DNA of 53,280 nt, taken from NCBI RefSeq assembly GCF_001429505.1, contig NZ_LMJW01000020.1, positions 1-53,280 of the forward strand. Reading direction: 5' to 3'. Positions 19,019-28,871 of the stretch are shown one piece after another; positions within the stretch are counted from its first letter, which is position 1, and the number at the start of each line of letters is the position of its first letter. Source of the DNA: Allobosea sp. Root483D1 (GTDB lineage Bacteria > Pseudomonadota > Alphaproteobacteria > Rhizobiales > Beijerinckiaceae). A program made the translations under genes and the position numbers. A model generated the notes under the pieces. That model was not told the DNA's origin. It did no database searches and worked only from the letters and a program-made list of their open reading frames with translations.

Positions 19019-19573
19019 TCAGCTCAGCCAGGTCTGGAGAAGTCCGCGGGGCAGGCCGATGCCGAAGCCGCGCACGAAGGCGAAATGGAGAGAGAGCGAC
19101 ATGCCGACGGCGATCGTCGCCAGCAGCGGCAACCGGCGCTCGCCCCAGAGACGCCCGATGCCGATGACGGATGCGACGACCGCACCGTGGATTCCGAACA
19201 CGGCCATGGCCGCCATCACGCCACCGAGCGCGGCAGCCGTGGCGTAGATCATCGGATGCACTGCCTCGATCTCCGGCCGGCAGCGGTTGCTCGCGGTCAA
19301 GGCAAGCCAGCACGACAGCGCAATGATGACACCGAGCACAAGCCGCGGAAAAGTCTCCGGGCCCATGCCCGTGGAGATCGCCGCAGGCACATCGTCGAAG
19401 GCCAGGGTCACGCCCCAGACCGCGAGGCATAGCGCAATGATGACAAGACCGGTCACGATATCCGGGTGGACACGGCCAGGCGCGGGCCCGGCCGTGGTGG
19501 ATGTCTCGTCGCCCCCCTCCGTCGTCGATGCCGCAAGCGTGGTTGTCGGCGACGGAAGCTGCCGGGTCGTCAT
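19019..19573 (-). CDS. tctB: Tripartite tricarboxylate transporter, small membrane subunit TctB
   Basis: This is the small, poorly conserved membrane subunit of the TTT transporter. The 184 residues contain a Thr/Ser-rich cytoplasmic N terminus (about 1-35) and then four hydrophobic segments (about 40-58, 75-95, 110-128 and 135-165). The middle GPETFPRLV motif is typical of TctB proteins. The start ATG at 19573 overlaps the tctC stop by ATGA. A non-coding gap of 54 bp separates it from tctA. It is identified mainly by size, topology, that motif and gene order. Confidence 0.88.
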   Translation of the reverse strand: MTTRQLPSPTTTLAASTTEGGDETSTTAGPAPGRVHPDIVTGLVIIALCLAVWGVTLAFDDVPAAISTGMGPETFPRLVLGVIIALSCWLALTASNRCRPEIEAVHPMIYATAAALGGVMAAMAVFGIHGAVVASVIGIGRLWGERRLPLLATIAVGMSLSLHFAFVRGFGIGLPRGLLQTWLS

Positions 19574-20538
19574 TTCTTGATCCCAAGCGAGACCAGCGCG
19601 GCGTCGCCGGTTTTCAGGAATTCGTCGATCTCCGCCTGCCAGTCGGCGCGGCCAACGACGCTGCCCGCGGACTGGCCGGAACTCTTCAGGTAGTCCTGGT
19701 AGATCTTGCCCTGCATCGACTTGACCAGGCCTTCTTCCAGCACCTTGATCCGGTCTTCCGGCGTGCCTTTCAGGACGGCGAAGCCGCGCGTCGTCGAGTA
19801 GACTGCCGGGATGCCGATCTCGGCTGCCGTCGGGGTCTGCGGCAGCGAGTCCATCTTGTTCTTGGCGAAGACGATCAGCGCCCGGACCTCATTCGCCTTT
19901 ATCTGCGATTCGGCCTCGGCATAGTTCAGCAGCGCGCCATCGAGATTGCCGCCGACGAGATTGACGACGATGTCGCCACCGCCACGGAAGGGCACGACGA
20001 TCGGTTTCCACAGGCCGGCCTTCTCGGCGAAGCCGACGACGGCGATGTGGTCGACGCTGCCGATCTGGGTGGTGCCGAACTTCAAGGACTTGGTCTTGGC
20101 CGCGGCGATGAAGTCCTGCGCCGTCTTGTAGGGACTGTTGGCCCCGACCATCAGGACTTGCGGGTCCTCGGTGGCGCGGGCGATGCCGACGAGATCGCCG
20201 ACCTTCACCGCCCCGCCCTTGCCTTGCAGCAGGGTCAGCAGATGGGTCTGCGTGATCAGCATGATGGTGTGGCCGTCCTTGGGACGGGAGACGGCATATC
20301 CGAACGACGCAGACCCGCTGCCGCCGGTCTTGTTGGCGACCACGAGTTCGGTCTTCAAGGCGGCGGGCGCCTGGACCATCATCATGCGGGCGGTGATGTC
20401 CGTGCCGCCGCCGACACCGGCATGGGTGACGACCTCGATCGGCTTGGACGGAAATGCCTCCTGGGCCCGGACTGCTCCCGCGGCCAGGACAGCGAGGCCG
20501 AAGCCCAGCGCGAGGCACGTCTTCTGGTGTGCTGGCAT
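19570..20538 (-). CDS. tctC: Tripartite tricarboxylate transporter, periplasmic binding protein TctC
   Basis: This periplasmic solute receptor captures a carboxylate and hands it to TctAB. With the start at 20538 the protein has 322 residues. A Sec signal peptide (LALGFGLAVLAAGAVRAQ) is followed by the family motif FPSKPIEVVTHAGVGGGTD at the mature N terminus, then RPKDGHT, the PFRGGGDIV binding loop and GVR-like C-terminal blocks. The frame is open six codons upstream, but that stretch is the GGAGGA ribosome-binding site itself, so the second ATG is chosen. It is followed by tctB with an ATGA overlap and preceded by the GntR gene at a distance of 57 bp. Confidence 0.93.
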   Translation of the reverse strand: MPAHQKTCLALGFGLAVLAAGAVRAQEAFPSKPIEVVTHAGVGGGTDITARMMMVQAPAALKTELVVANKTGGSGSASFGYAVSRPKDGHTIMLITQTHLLTLLQGKGGAVKVGDLVGIARATEDPQVLMVGANSPYKTAQDFIAAAKTKSLKFGTTQIGSVDHIAVVGFAEKAGLWKPIVVPFRGGGDIVVNLVGGNLDGALLNYAEAESQIKANEVRALIVFAKNKMDSLPQTPTAAEIGIPAVYSTTRGFAVLKGTPEDRIKVLEEGLVKSMQGKIYQDYLKSSGQSAGSVVGRADWQAEIDEFLKTGDAALVSLGIKK

Positions 20539-20595
20539 AATCGTTTCCTCCTCCATTGCTGGGCCGGCCCGTTCGGGCTCGTTCCCGTCTCGTAT

Positions 20596-21288
20596 TCAGG
20601 TCTCTTTGCGCTCCTCAGTTTCCCGCCGCGCGAGCAGCCAGCGGCGCTTGCCGCCATGGGCGTGATCTTCGGCGAGCAGGCGAGCGCGATCGGCATCGCC
20701 GGCGGCCATGGCCTCGACGATCGCCTTGTGCTCGGCATTGGATTCGCGCATGCGCGGCGCCGCGCTGAGCGCGCTCTGACGTAGGAGATGGGTCTCCTTG
20801 ATCAGCGCCTCATAGGTCTGCCTGGCGCGGCCATGGGCGGCAAAGTCCAGGATGGCATCGTGGAATGCGAGGTTGAGGCGGTAATAGTTCGCCCCCTCGT
20901 CCCGCGAGATGGCATCTTCCATCTCTGCGATCAGCCCCGACAGAACCGCGAGCTGCTCCGGCGTGATCAGTACCGCCAGTCTCTGGCAGACGAAGCCGAA
21001 GACGACGGCGCGCACGTCGTAGATTTCGTTGGCCTCGTCGTCCGGGATTTGGCGGACGAACACGCCGAGATTGACGACCGAGTTGAGCAGCCCGGAGCGG
21101 ACAAGGCCCCGCGTCGCCTCGCGGATCGGACCGCGACTGACGCCGAGGCGGGCAGCCAGTGCCTGCTCGTTGATGCGCTCGCCGGCCTCGAGCTCGCCGC
21201 TCAGGATCATGCGCTCGATCTCGTCCTGGACGATATCGGTCAAGGTCTGTGTGCGGCGCTGGGCGATGGCTGACATCACGTCGTTCAT
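20596..21288 (-). CDS. GntR/FadR-family transcriptional regulator of the tct/CoA-transferase locus
   Basis: This 230-residue regulator has an N-terminal winged helix (about 10-78, with ERMILSGELEAGERINEQALAARLGVSRGPIREA) and a helical FCD ligand-binding domain (about 85-220, with the metal/ligand residues in NLAFHDAI and EHKAIVEAM). The long open frame reaching upstream to 22407 is antisense to the CoA-transferase and is not part of the gene; the ATG at 21288 fits the conserved N terminus. It is probably autoregulated and controls both tctCBA (downstream, same strand) and the divergent catabolic genes through the inverted repeat at 21315-21349. FCD regulators usually respond to organic acids. 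Confidence 0.92.
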   Translation of the reverse strand: MNDVMSAIAQRRTQTLTDIVQDEIERMILSGELEAGERINEQALAARLGVSRGPIREATRGLVRSGLLNSVVNLGVFVRQIPDDEANEIYDVRAVVFGFVCQRLAVLITPEQLAVLSGLIAEMEDAISRDEGANYYRLNLAFHDAILDFAAHGRARQTYEALIKETHLLRQSALSAAPRMRESNAEHKAIVEAMAAGDADRARLLAEDHAHGGKRRWLLARRETEERKET

Positions 21289-21314
21289 GGCCTGATCGTT
21301 GACCCGCGAAACGC

Positions 21315-21349
21315 AACTGTCAACAGTCGACGAAACATTGTTGACAGTT
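21315..21349. promoter_or_regulatory. Dual GntR operator overlapping divergent promoters
   Basis: A perfect 11-bp inverted repeat (AACTGTCAACA at 21315-21325, TGTTGACAGTT at 21339-21349) spans the divergent intergenic region. Each arm contains a GT-N2-AC core (GTCAAC / GTTGAC) of the kind bound by GntR-family regulators, and each is itself part of a near-palindrome ACTGTNNACAGT. Each arm also contains TTGACA, a consensus -35 hexamer, reading outwards on each strand (21341-21346 plus; 21323-21318 minus). Binding would therefore block both promoters; the matching -10 boxes are weak. Confidence 0.65.
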
Positions 21350-21387
21350 TGCATGCTGCTCGGCAGGTTGCGGCGAAGGAGAAGGCC

Positions 21388-22584
21388 ATGCCTTTCAAAC
21401 CCGCTTCGCGAGCGCTGTCCCGCTTCACCGTGCTCGATCTCACCCGTGTCAGGTCCGGACCGACCGCCGTGCGCCAGCTCGCCGACTGGGGTGCGGACGT
21501 CATCAAGATCGAGACGCCGCCGGAGCTCGAGCCGGGCGAGGGGCCAGGCGGCCCGCGTCACGGTCCCGATTTCCAGAACCTGCATCGCAACAAGCGCAGC
21601 CTGACGCTCAATCTCAAATCGGAGGAGGGCAAGGCGATCCTGCGCAGGCTGGTCGAAAAGGCCGACGTGATCGTCGAAAACTATCGCCCCGACGTGAAGC
21701 ATCGGCTTGGCATCGCCTATGAGCAACTGGCGGCGCTCAACCCGCGCCTCGTCTATGCCAGCATCTCGGGCTTTGGGCAGGACGGACCCTATGCGACGCG
21801 GCCCGGCTTCGACCAGATCGCGCAGGGGCTTGGCGGGCTGATGTCGATCACCGGCCTGCCCGGGCAGGGGCCGGTGCGCGTCGGCATTCCGGTGGCCGAC
21901 CTGACGGCCGGGCTTTACTGCTCGCTCGGCATCATGGTGGCGCTCCTGGCGCGCGAGGAAACCGGCAAGGGCCAGTGGGTCCAGACCTCGCTGCTCCAGG
22001 CCCAGATTGCGATGCTCGATTTCCAGGCGGCGCGCTGGCTGATGGATGGCGACGTCCCCAAGCAGGCCGGCAACAACCACCCGACCAGCATCCCTACCGG
22101 CGTCTTCCAGACAGCCGACGGACACATCAACATCGCCGCGACCGGACAGGCGATCTGGGAGCGCTTCTGCCGCTCGGTCGAACGCGCCGACCTGATCACG
22201 CATCCGGACTACGTCACTGCGACGCTGCGCTCCCGCAACCGCGACGCGTTGGGTCAGGAGATCAACGCGATCCTGAAGACGCAGAATGGCAGCTACTGGA
22301 TCGCGCGCTTCAGCGAGGTCGGCGTGCCCTGCGGCCCGATCAACAACATCGACGAGGTCTTTGCCGACCCGCAGGTCCAGCATGTGGGAATTGCGCAGAG
22401 CATCCATTCACCTGCGCTTGCTCGCGACATCACGCTTGTCGGCCAGCCGGTCCAGCTCAGCGACACGCCGAGCTCGATCCGCGTGCCGCCGCCGGAGCAG
22501 GGCGAGCAATCCGACGAAATTCTGGGTGAAGTCGGTTTCTCGCCTGCGGATATCGCCGCCTTCCGCGCCAATGGCACGATCTAG
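21388..22584 (+). CDS. Class III (CaiB/BaiF-type) CoA-transferase
   Basis: This enzyme moves CoA from a donor thioester to a carboxylic acid. The 398-residue protein has the family fold markers: DLTRVRSGPTAVRQLADWGADVIKIE near the N terminus, NKRSLTLNLK, the ISGFGQDGP block, and PGFDQIAQGLGGLM, which contains the catalytic Asp, followed by GLYCSLGIMVAL. The start at 21388 is supported by GAAGGAGAAGG immediately upstream; an earlier in-frame ATG at 21349 overlaps the operator and is unlikely. It is the first gene of an operon with two crotonases and lies divergent from gntR-tctCBA, so the transporter substrate is probably what it activates. The exact acid (for example oxalate, succinate or a methyl-branched acid) is unknown. 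Confidence 0.92.
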   Translation: MPFKPASRALSRFTVLDLTRVRSGPTAVRQLADWGADVIKIETPPELEPGEGPGGPRHGPDFQNLHRNKRSLTLNLKSEEGKAILRRLVEKADVIVENYRPDVKHRLGIAYEQLAALNPRLVYASISGFGQDGPYATRPGFDQIAQGLGGLMSITGLPGQGPVRVGIPVADLTAGLYCSLGIMVALLAREETGKGQWVQTSLLQAQIAMLDFQAARWLMDGDVPKQAGNNHPTSIPTGVFQTADGHINIAATGQAIWERFCRSVERADLITHPDYVTATLRSRNRDALGQEINAILKTQNGSYWIARFSEVGVPCGPINNIDEVFADPQVQHVGIAQSIHSPALARDITLVGQPVQLSDTPSSIRVPPPEQGEQSDEILGEVGFSPADIAAFRANGTI

Positions 22585-22677
22585 GCTCTTGTTTTGCCGC
22601 GTTTTCTTCACGCGAACCGGTGCCCACTTCGCTCGAAAACGCTCTAACCGAAGCGACCGCAGTCAGGATTTTTCCCA

Positions 22678-23463
22678 ATGACCGACAAGATGATCGCCCG
22701 CAAGGCCGATGGTATCGGCTGGCTGGTCTTCAACAATCCCGACCGCCACAACGCCGTCTCGCTGGAGATGTGGGAGGCTGCGATCAGGATCATCGCCGAT
22801 TTCCGGGCCGATCCGGAGGTGCGGGTCATTGTGGTGCGCGGGGCGGGCGAGAAGTCCTTCGTCTCCGGCGCAGACATCTCGAAATTCGACGACGAGCGCG
22901 CCCAGGAAGCGGCGGTCAAGCGCTATGAGGACGCGACGGAGGGCACCTACAGCGCACTGCGCGCCATCGAGAAGCCGACCATCGCGATGATCCAGGGCTA
23001 TTGCATCGGCGGCGGCGCGAATCTGGCGGTCTGCTGCGATCTGCGCATCTGCAGCGAGACGGCGAAATTCGCCATTCCCGCCGCCAAGCTCGGCCTCGGC
23101 TACGGCTATGCCCGTATCCGGCGGCTGATGGAGGTGGTGCATCCCTCTTTCGCCAAGGAAATCTTCTTCACGGCCCGCCAATTCGATGCCGAGGAGGCGC
23201 GGACCATGGGGCTGGCCAACCGCATCGTCCCGCAGACCGAACTCGAAACCTATGTGACGGACTATGCCCGCACCATTGCCGGCAACGCGCCCCTCACGGT
23301 GACGGCGATCAAGCAGATCGTGAACGAGGCACTGAAGGACGAGGCGGACCGCGATCTCGCTCTCTGCGACAGGCTGGTGAAAGCCTGCTTCGACAGCGAG
23401 GACTATGCCGAAGGCCGGCGCGCCTTCGCCGAGAAGCGCAAGCCGAACTTCAAGGGACGCTGA
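22678..23463 (+). CDS. Crotonase-superfamily protein (enoyl-CoA hydratase-like), first copy
   Basis: This 261-residue member of the crotonase fold acts on a CoA thioester. The oxyanion-hole blocks are present: FVSGADI at 60-66 and GGGANL near 110. However, the two catalytic glutamates of true enoyl-CoA hydratases are absent: the position in GGGCEL is Asn here (GGGANL), and the one in the QPE block is Ala (IPAAKLG). It is therefore unlikely to be a standard hydratase and may be an isomerase, hydrolase or lyase of an unusual acyl-CoA; this is inference. AGGA about eight bases before the ATG supports the start. It is the second gene of the CoA-transferase operon and is followed 14 bp later by a second crotonase. 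Confidence 0.88.
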   Translation: MTDKMIARKADGIGWLVFNNPDRHNAVSLEMWEAAIRIIADFRADPEVRVIVVRGAGEKSFVSGADISKFDDERAQEAAVKRYEDATEGTYSALRAIEKPTIAMIQGYCIGGGANLAVCCDLRICSETAKFAIPAAKLGLGYGYARIRRLMEVVHPSFAKEIFFTARQFDAEEARTMGLANRIVPQTELETYVTDYARTIAGNAPLTVTAIKQIVNEALKDEADRDLALCDRLVKACFDSEDYAEGRRAFAEKRKPNFKGR

Positions 23464-23477
23464 GCGAGGGAACGACG

Positions 23478-24287
23478 ATGTCCGACAGCGCCCAGGCGGA
23501 AGCCCAGCCGACGATCCTCTACGACCTTGCGGACGGCATCGCGACCGTCACCTTCAACCGCCCCGAGGCGCGCAACGCCTTCACCTTCGAGATGTATGAG
23601 CGGCTCGTCGAGATTTGCGAGACGGTGAACGCAGACACCTCGATCCGGGCGGTGATCCTCACCGGCGCCGGCGGGCGGGCCTTCGCCGCGGGCACCGACA
23701 TCGCGCAGTTCCGCGCGTTCAGCACCCCGGAAGACGCACTTGGATACGAGGCACGCATCGACCGCGTGCTCGGTGCGCTGGAGACCTGCCGCGCGCCGAC
23801 CATTGCGGCGATCGCTGGCGCTTGCACCGGTGGCGGAGCGGCGATCGCCGGCAGCTGCGACCTGCGCATCGCGGCGAGCAATTCCAGGTTCGGCTTCCCG
23901 ATAGCCCGCACGCTCGGCAACTGCCTGTCGATGTCCAATTATGCCCGATTCGCCGAGCTGCTCGGGACCGCTCGGCTGAAGGAACTGATTTTCACGGCGC
24001 GGCTGTTCGAGGCACAGGAGGCGCTCGCGATCGGGCTCGTCAGCGAGGTGGTGGCCGAGCCTGCCGACGTCATGCCCCGCGCGCAGGAACTGGCGCGCCT
24101 CGTCGCCGGGCATGCGCCGCTGACGCTGCAGGCAACGAAACAGGCGCTACGCCGCCTCAGACCTGCGATCCCGCGTGACGAGGGCGATCGCCTGATCCTG
24201 ATGTGCTACATGAGCGACGATTTCAGAGAAGGCATGAATGCGTTCCTCGAGAAGCGGGCGCCGTCATTCTCTGGAAAGCACCCTTAG
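23478..24287 (+). CDS. Crotonase-superfamily protein (enoyl-CoA hydratase-like), second copy
   Basis: This 269-residue crotonase is divergent from the first. It has FNRPEARNAF, the oxyanion-hole segments FAAGTDIAQF and GGGAAIAG, and the C-terminal FREGMNAFLEKRAPSF typical of the family. As in its neighbour, neither catalytic glutamate of hydratases is present (GGGAAI and FPIARTLG at those sites). The start at 23478 follows GAGGGAACGACG, and the longer frame upstream lies over the first crotonase and is rejected. The two adjacent genes may form a hetero-oligomer or catalyse successive steps after CoA activation. The gene ends before a strong bidirectional hairpin. Confidence 0.87.
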   Translation: MSDSAQAEAQPTILYDLADGIATVTFNRPEARNAFTFEMYERLVEICETVNADTSIRAVILTGAGGRAFAAGTDIAQFRAFSTPEDALGYEARIDRVLGALETCRAPTIAAIAGACTGGGAAIAGSCDLRIAASNSRFGFPIARTLGNCLSMSNYARFAELLGTARLKELIFTARLFEAQEALAIGLVSEVVAEPADVMPRAQELARLVAGHAPLTLQATKQALRRLRPAIPRDEGDRLILMCYMSDDFREGMNAFLEKRAPSFSGKHP

Positions 24288-24341
24288 CGCGATCCCAACA
24301 AGAACTCCGGCAAGACGCATCGAGAGCGGCAATGGGGGATT

Positions 24342-24366
24342 TGCGGACGCGGCGATCGCGTCCGCA
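24342..24366. terminator. Hairpin between convergent crotonase and RND genes
   Basis: A perfect 10-bp G/C-rich stem (TGCGGACGCG / CGCGTCCGCA) with a 5-base loop lies in the 87-bp gap between the convergent genes ending at 24287 and 24375. No T tract follows on either strand, so it may stop RNA polymerase weakly or protect 3' ends. Confidence 0.5.
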
Positions 24367-24374
24367 GTCCGCTT

Positions 24375-27300
24375 CTAGACCTGTTCCTCCTTGGGCCGCG
24401 TCGATGGCCGCAGGCGCTCGCGCAGGCCCTGGAAGACGACGTAGAGCGCCGGGATCACGAAGATGCCGAGGAAGGACGCGAACAGCATGCCGCCGAAGAC
24501 CGGCGTGCCGACATTGCGCCTGGCGAGCATCGAGGGGCCCTCCGCGATCACCAGCGGCAACAGGCCGAGGATGAAGGCGAAGGATGTCATCATCACCGGG
24601 CGGAAGCGGAGACGTGCGCCTTCGGTGGCCGCGTGCAGGAGGGGGTGGCCCTTCTCGCGCAGTTCCTTGGCGAACTCGACGATCAGGATGCCGTTCTTGG
24701 CGGCGAGGCCGATCAGCACGACGATGCCGATCTGGGCATAGAGATCGAGCGTCAGCTTGGCGATGACGATCGCGACGAAGGCACCGAGCACGGCGACCGC
24801 CACCGAGAGCAGCACCGGCACGGGAATGGTCCAGCTCTCATAGAGCGCAACCAGGAAGAGATAGGCGAAGAGCAGCGCGAAGGCGAGGATCATGCCCGTC
24901 TGACCCTCGGCCCGCTTCTCCTGGAAGGAGACGTCGGTCCAGGCGCCGCGATAGCCGGTCGAGAGCGTCTTGGCCGCGACCGCCTCCATCGCCTGCAGGG
25001 CCTGGCCGGAGGAGACGCCCGGGGCGGGCGAGCCCTGCAGCGTCACCGCCAGGCGGTTGTTGTAGCGGATCAGCGCCTGCGGGCCGACCATGACCTTGGC
25101 CTCGACGAAGGAGCGCAGTGGGATCATGTCGCCGGCGCGGCTGCGGACATTGATGCGGTAGATGTCGTCGACCGAGGCGCGGTCGGCGCCGTCGGCCTGG
25201 ACCTGGACCTGCCAGGTGCGGCCGAACAGATTCATGTCGTTGACGTAGTAGCCGCCGAGTGAGGCCTGCAGCGCCTGGAAGACGTCGCTCAGCGCCACGC
25301 CGAGAATCTGGACCTTGTCGCGGTCGATGTCGAGATAGATCGACGGCGCCGAATCCGAGAAGGTCGAGAATACCCGCCGCAGTTGCGGTTCCTGGTTGGC
25401 GGCCACCGTCAGGCCGCGCAGCGCCTGGCCGAGCGCCTTGGGATCGGCGGAGCCCATGTCCATCAGCACATAGCTGAAGCCGCCGCCGTTGCCGAGGCCG
25501 ATGATCGGCGGGGGCGCGATCGGGACGACGTTGCCGGCGCGTATGGCGCGGAATTTCTGGGCGAGGCGGGCGATGACCGCCGAAGCCGAGTCCTCCCGGC
25601 TGGTGCGTTCAGAGAAGGGCTTCAGCGTCACCACGAAGAAGCCGGCATTGGGCTGCGAATAGTTGTCGATGAAGTTGAGGCCGATGACCGTGGAATAGTC
25701 CGCGATCGCCGGCTCCGTCTTCAGGATGCCTTCGACCTCGGCGGCGAGCGCCGATGTCCGGGCGACCGAGGCGCCGTCGGGCAATTGGGCGACGACGAAG
25801 AAGGCGCCCTGGTCGTCTTCCGGCAGGAAGCCGGTGGGCGTGATCCGGCCCATGGCGTAGATGCCGGCGCCGAAGGCCGCGGTCAGAGCAAGGCTGACGA
25901 GGGCGACGCGCACGAGCCGCGCAACGGCTGAACCATAGCGGTCACGCGTCCAGTCGATGCCGCGCATGACGTAGCCGATCGGCCCGCGCCGCGGCCCGTG
26001 ATGCGGCTTGAGCAGGATGGCGCAGAGGGCCGGCGACAGGGTCAGCGCGTTGATCGCCGAGAGCACCATCGCGACCGCGACGGTGACGGCGAACTGGCGG
26101 AAGAGCTCGCCGGAAATGCCGGGAATGAAGGCGACAGGCACGAAGACCGAGAGCAGCACCAGGGTGATCGCGATGATCGGGGCGACGATTTCGCCCATGG
26201 CGCGCTTGGTCGCCTCGGCCGGCGTCAGCTCGGGATGCTCCTCCATCACGCGCTCGACGTTCTCGATCACGACGATCGCGTCGTCGACGACGATGCCGAT
26301 GGCGAGGACCACGGCGAGCAGCGAGACGGTGTTGGCGGAGTAGCCGATGGCGTTGAGCACGATGAAGGCGCCGACCAGGCTGACCGGCACGGCGATGGTC
26401 GGGATCAGCGTCGCCCTGAGATTGCCGAGGAACAGGTAGACGACGAGCACGACGAGGACGAAGGCCTCGATCAGCGTCTTCTGGACTTCGTGGATGGTGG
26501 CGGTGACGAATGCGGTCGGGTCGTAGGTGACCTTCCAGGCGAGGCCTTCAGGGAAGGACTTCTCGAGGTCGCTGATCGTCGTCTTGACGGCTTCGAGCGC
26601 GGTGAGGGCATTGGCGCCGGGCGCCTGGTAGACGCCGATCAGCACGGCCGGGCCGCCGTTCAGACGGGTGTCGCGGTCGAGATTGGCCGCGCCGAGCTCG
26701 AGGCGCGCCACGTCCGAGAGCCGCAGGATCGAGCCGTCGGCATTGGTGCGCAACACGATCTTGCCGAACTCCTCCGGCGAGGTCAGGCGGCCCTTGGTCT
26801 GGATGTTGAGCTGCAGCTGCTGGTCGTCGGAGATCGGCCGGGCACCGATGCGGCCGACAGCGGCCTGCGCGTTCTGGCCCTGGATGGCGGCGATGACGTC
26901 GCCGGTGGTGAGGTTCAGGCCGGTCAGGGCGTCGGTGCGGACCCAGGCGCGGATGGCGTAGTCCTGCGCGCCGAACAGCGAGGCGTCGCCGACGCCGGCC
27001 GTGGACTTGATCGCGTCGAGCAGATTGATCGTGACGTAGTTCGAGACGAAGAGCGTGTCGTAATTGCCCTTCGGCGCGTAGACGGCGATGACGCCGAGCA
27101 GCGCCGAGGACTGCTTCTTGACGACGACGCCGCTGCGCTGAACCTCCTGCGGCAGCTTCGATAGAGCGAGCTGGACGCGGTTGTTGACGTTGACGTTGTT
27201 GATGTCGGGGTCGGTGCCGAGCTCGAACGAGACCTGCAGCGAATAGCTGCCGTCATTGCCGCTGACGCTCTTCATGTAGAGCATCTTGTCGGTGCCGACG

Positions 27301-27509
27301 ATCTGGGCCTCGATCGGCTGGGCGACGGTCTGCTCGACCACGGCAGCCGAGGCGCCGGGATAGGAGGCGCGCACCGAGATCTGCGGCGGCACGATGTCGG
27401 GATATTGCGCGACAGGAATCGCAAACAGCGAGATCAGGCCGGCGATCGTGGTGACGAGCGCGATGACGATCGCCAGCCGGGGCCGGTCGACGAAGACGGA
27501 GCTCAGCAT
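24375..27509 (-). CDS. RND multidrug efflux pump, inner-membrane subunit (HAE1/AcrB type)
   Basis: This proton-driven exporter moves hydrophobic compounds through a tripartite envelope complex. The 1044 residues have the AcrB plan: an N-terminal membrane helix, the first large periplasmic loop (about 30-335), six helices, the second periplasmic loop (about 565-865) and six more helices. The proton-relay residues D409-D410 ([10 protein letters not shown]) and the Lys in [14 protein letters not shown] are present, as is the [17 protein letters not shown] block. It starts four bases after the stop of the adaptor gene, so the two are co-translated. No outer-membrane channel gene or TetR regulator is adjacent, so a TolC homologue elsewhere is presumably used. 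Confidence 0.97.
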   Translation of the reverse strand: MLSSVFVDRPRLAIVIALVTTIAGLISLFAIPVAQYPDIVPPQISVRASYPGASAAVVEQTVAQPIEAQIVGTDKMLYMKSVSGNDGSYSLQVSFELGTDPDINNVNVNNRVQLALSKLPQEVQRSGVVVKKQSSALLGVIAVYAPKGNYDTLFVSNYVTINLLDAIKSTAGVGDASLFGAQDYAIRAWVRTDALTGLNLTTGDVIAAIQGQNAQAAVGRIGARPISDDQQLQLNIQTKGRLTSPEEFGKIVLRTNADGSILRLSDVARLELGAANLDRDTRLNGGPAVLIGVYQAPGANALTALEAVKTTISDLEKSFPEGLAWKVTYDPTAFVTATIHEVQKTLIEAFVLVVLVVYLFLGNLRATLIPTIAVPVSLVGAFIVLNAIGYSANTVSLLAVVLAIGIVVDDAIVVIENVERVMEEHPELTPAEATKRAMGEIVAPIIAITLVLLSVFVPVAFIPGISGELFRQFAVTVAVAMVLSAINALTLSPALCAILLKPHHGPRRGPIGYVMRGIDWTRDRYGSAVARLVRVALVSLALTAAFGAGIYAMGRITPTGFLPEDDQGAFFVVAQLPDGASVARTSALAAEVEGILKTEPAIADYSTVIGLNFIDNYSQPNAGFFVVTLKPFSERTSREDSASAVIARLAQKFRAIRAGNVVPIAPPPIIGLGNGGGFSYVLMDMGSADPKALGQALRGLTVAANQEPQLRRVFSTFSDSAPSIYLDIDRDKVQILGVALSDVFQALQASLGGYYVNDMNLFGRTWQVQVQADGADRASVDDIYRINVRSRAGDMIPLRSFVEAKVMVGPQALIRYNNRLAVTLQGSPAPGVSSGQALQAMEAVAAKTLSTGYRGAWTDVSFQEKRAEGQTGMILAFALLFAYLFLVALYESWTIPVPVLLSVAVAVLGAFVAIVIAKLTLDLYAQIGIVVLIGLAAKNGILIVEFAKELREKGHPLLHAATEGARLRFRPVMMTSFAFILGLLPLVIAEGPSMLARRNVGTPVFGGMLFASFLGIFVIPALYVVFQGLRERLRPSTRPKEEQV

Positions 27510-27513
27510 GAGA

Positions 27514-28674
27514 TCAGCTCCGGCCGGTCGTCAGGGTCACAGGCGAGGCGAGCACGGGCACGCCCGGCCGGAGGTTCTGCAGGCCCTGGATGATGATCTG
27601 TTCGTTGCCGACGAGCCCTTGCTCGATGACGACATAGGAGCCGGCTTGGGCTCCGACCTTGACGCGCTTGGCGACAGCCTTGCCGTCCTCGACCGCGAAA
27701 ACATAGCCGCCCTGCTGGTCGGCGATCAGCGCCGATTGCGGCACCAGCACCTTCTCTTCGCTCTTGTCGGCCTGGACGGCGACACGCACCAGCGTGCCGT
27801 CGAGAAGCTTGCCCGTCGGGTTGGGCAGGGTGGCGCGCACCAGCACGGTGTCGGTGGAGCGCTCCACGGATACGTCGACGAAATCGACGCGGCCCTTCTG
27901 GTCATAGGTCGAGCCGTCGGAGAATTTGAGGGAGACCAGCGGGGCGGAGCCGTAGGCCGGCAGCCGGTTCGTCTTCAGTGCCAGGAATTCGCGCTGGCTG
28001 ACCGGGAAGGTGACGTACATCGGGTCGTCGCTGACGATCTGGGCCAGCACGCCGCTATCGGGCCCGACGACATTGCCCTTGGTCACCTTGGTGCGGCCAA
28101 TCCGCCCGGCGATCGGCGCCTTGATCTCGGTGTAGCCGAGATTGATCTGGGCGGTCTTCAGGTTGGCCTCGGCGGTGGTCTGGTCGCCCAGCGCGCCCTT
28201 TTCCTCGGCGACGCGCTGGTCGCGGACGGCGACCGAGCCGGCATTGGTGCGCAGCAGGTCCTCGGCGCGCTGGCGCTGCACGGTGGCGTTCTGCAAGGTG
28301 CCCTGGGCACGCTCCAGCGCGCCCTGCGCTTGCTCGACCGCCGCTTCGAACGGCGCGCGCTCGATCCGGAAGAGCGGTGCGCCTTCGGTGACGGCCGATC
28401 CGTCCTTGAACAGCACGTCCTCGAGATAGCCGGTGACGCGGGCGCGGATGTCGACGCGGTTGACCGCCTCGATGCGGCCGACGAAGTCGGCGGTCTGCGT
28501 GATCGCGCGCTTCTCGGCCATCACGGTGCCGACCGGGACGGCGGTGGGGGCTGGCTGCTGGGCGAGGGCGCTCGTGCCGAGGCCGAATACAAAACACGCC
28601 ATGAGCGTTGCAGGGGAGAGGCGCGAGGCCGCAGAGATCCGTTTTACCTGCGCTATCCGAGAACGCTCAGACAT
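27514..28674 (-). CDS. RND efflux periplasmic adaptor (membrane fusion protein, AcrA type)
   Basis: This periplasmic adaptor links the RND pump to an outer-membrane channel. The 386-residue protein has a signal sequence with a long basic n-region (to about residue 39, ending TSALAQ), then the barrel-sandwich half [31 protein letters not shown], a long coiled-coil hairpin (about 110-180: [29 protein letters not shown]), the matching lipoyl half [10 protein letters not shown], and a beta-barrel/C-terminal domain with [14 protein letters not shown] seven bases upstream of the ATG at 28674 supports the start. It is the first gene of the pump operon. No regulator gene lies beside it. Confidence 0.95.
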   Translation of the reverse strand: MSERSRIAQVKRISAASRLSPATLMACFVFGLGTSALAQQPAPTAVPVGTVMAEKRAITQTADFVGRIEAVNRVDIRARVTGYLEDVLFKDGSAVTEGAPLFRIERAPFEAAVEQAQGALERAQGTLQNATVQRQRAEDLLRTNAGSVAVRDQRVAEEKGALGDQTTAEANLKTAQINLGYTEIKAPIAGRIGRTKVTKGNVVGPDSGVLAQIVSDDPMYVTFPVSQREFLALKTNRLPAYGSAPLVSLKFSDGSTYDQKGRVDFVDVSVERSTDTVLVRATLPNPTGKLLDGTLVRVAVQADKSEEKVLVPQSALIADQQGGYVFAVEDGKAVAKRVKVGAQAGSYVVIEQGLVGNEQIIIQGLQNLRPGVPVLASPVTLTTGRS

Positions 28675-28871
28675 TCCGATATCCCTTGCCGTTTCGCCCC
28701 GCCAATCGACCGGCGCAGAGCGAGCTATCCAATTCAGCGTTGATACTCGGCATTTTCTTGAGGGAATGCTACGGTCTTGTTACCCGCGCCATGCCGGCTT
28801 CGCATAGGGCGCAGTTTTCTCCGGGTTGCAAGCCGCGCAGCAATGTTTCTTTCGGCGCCGCGCGGATGTGT
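28675..28871. other. Intergenic region upstream of the efflux operon
   Basis: About 200 bases lie between the efflux adaptor start and the end of the glutamate-synthase-like gene, all minus-strand genes. It should hold the efflux promoter; I see no clear operator palindrome. Confidence 0.4.

Noticed and set aside
17597..19432. Long plus-strand frame opposite tctA and tctB
   Set aside because: Antisense shadow rich in Arg, Gln, His and Asp; tctA and tctB on the other strand have clear family motifs.
21289..22407. Upstream extension of the GntR-family frame
   Set aside because: It is antisense to the CoA-transferase and shows no conserved domain; the HTH domain starts just after the ATG at 21288.
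25998..27164. Plus-strand frame opposite the RND pump gene
   Set aside because: Highly repetitive Asp/His/Arg/Gly composition, antisense to the pump; typical GC-rich artefact.
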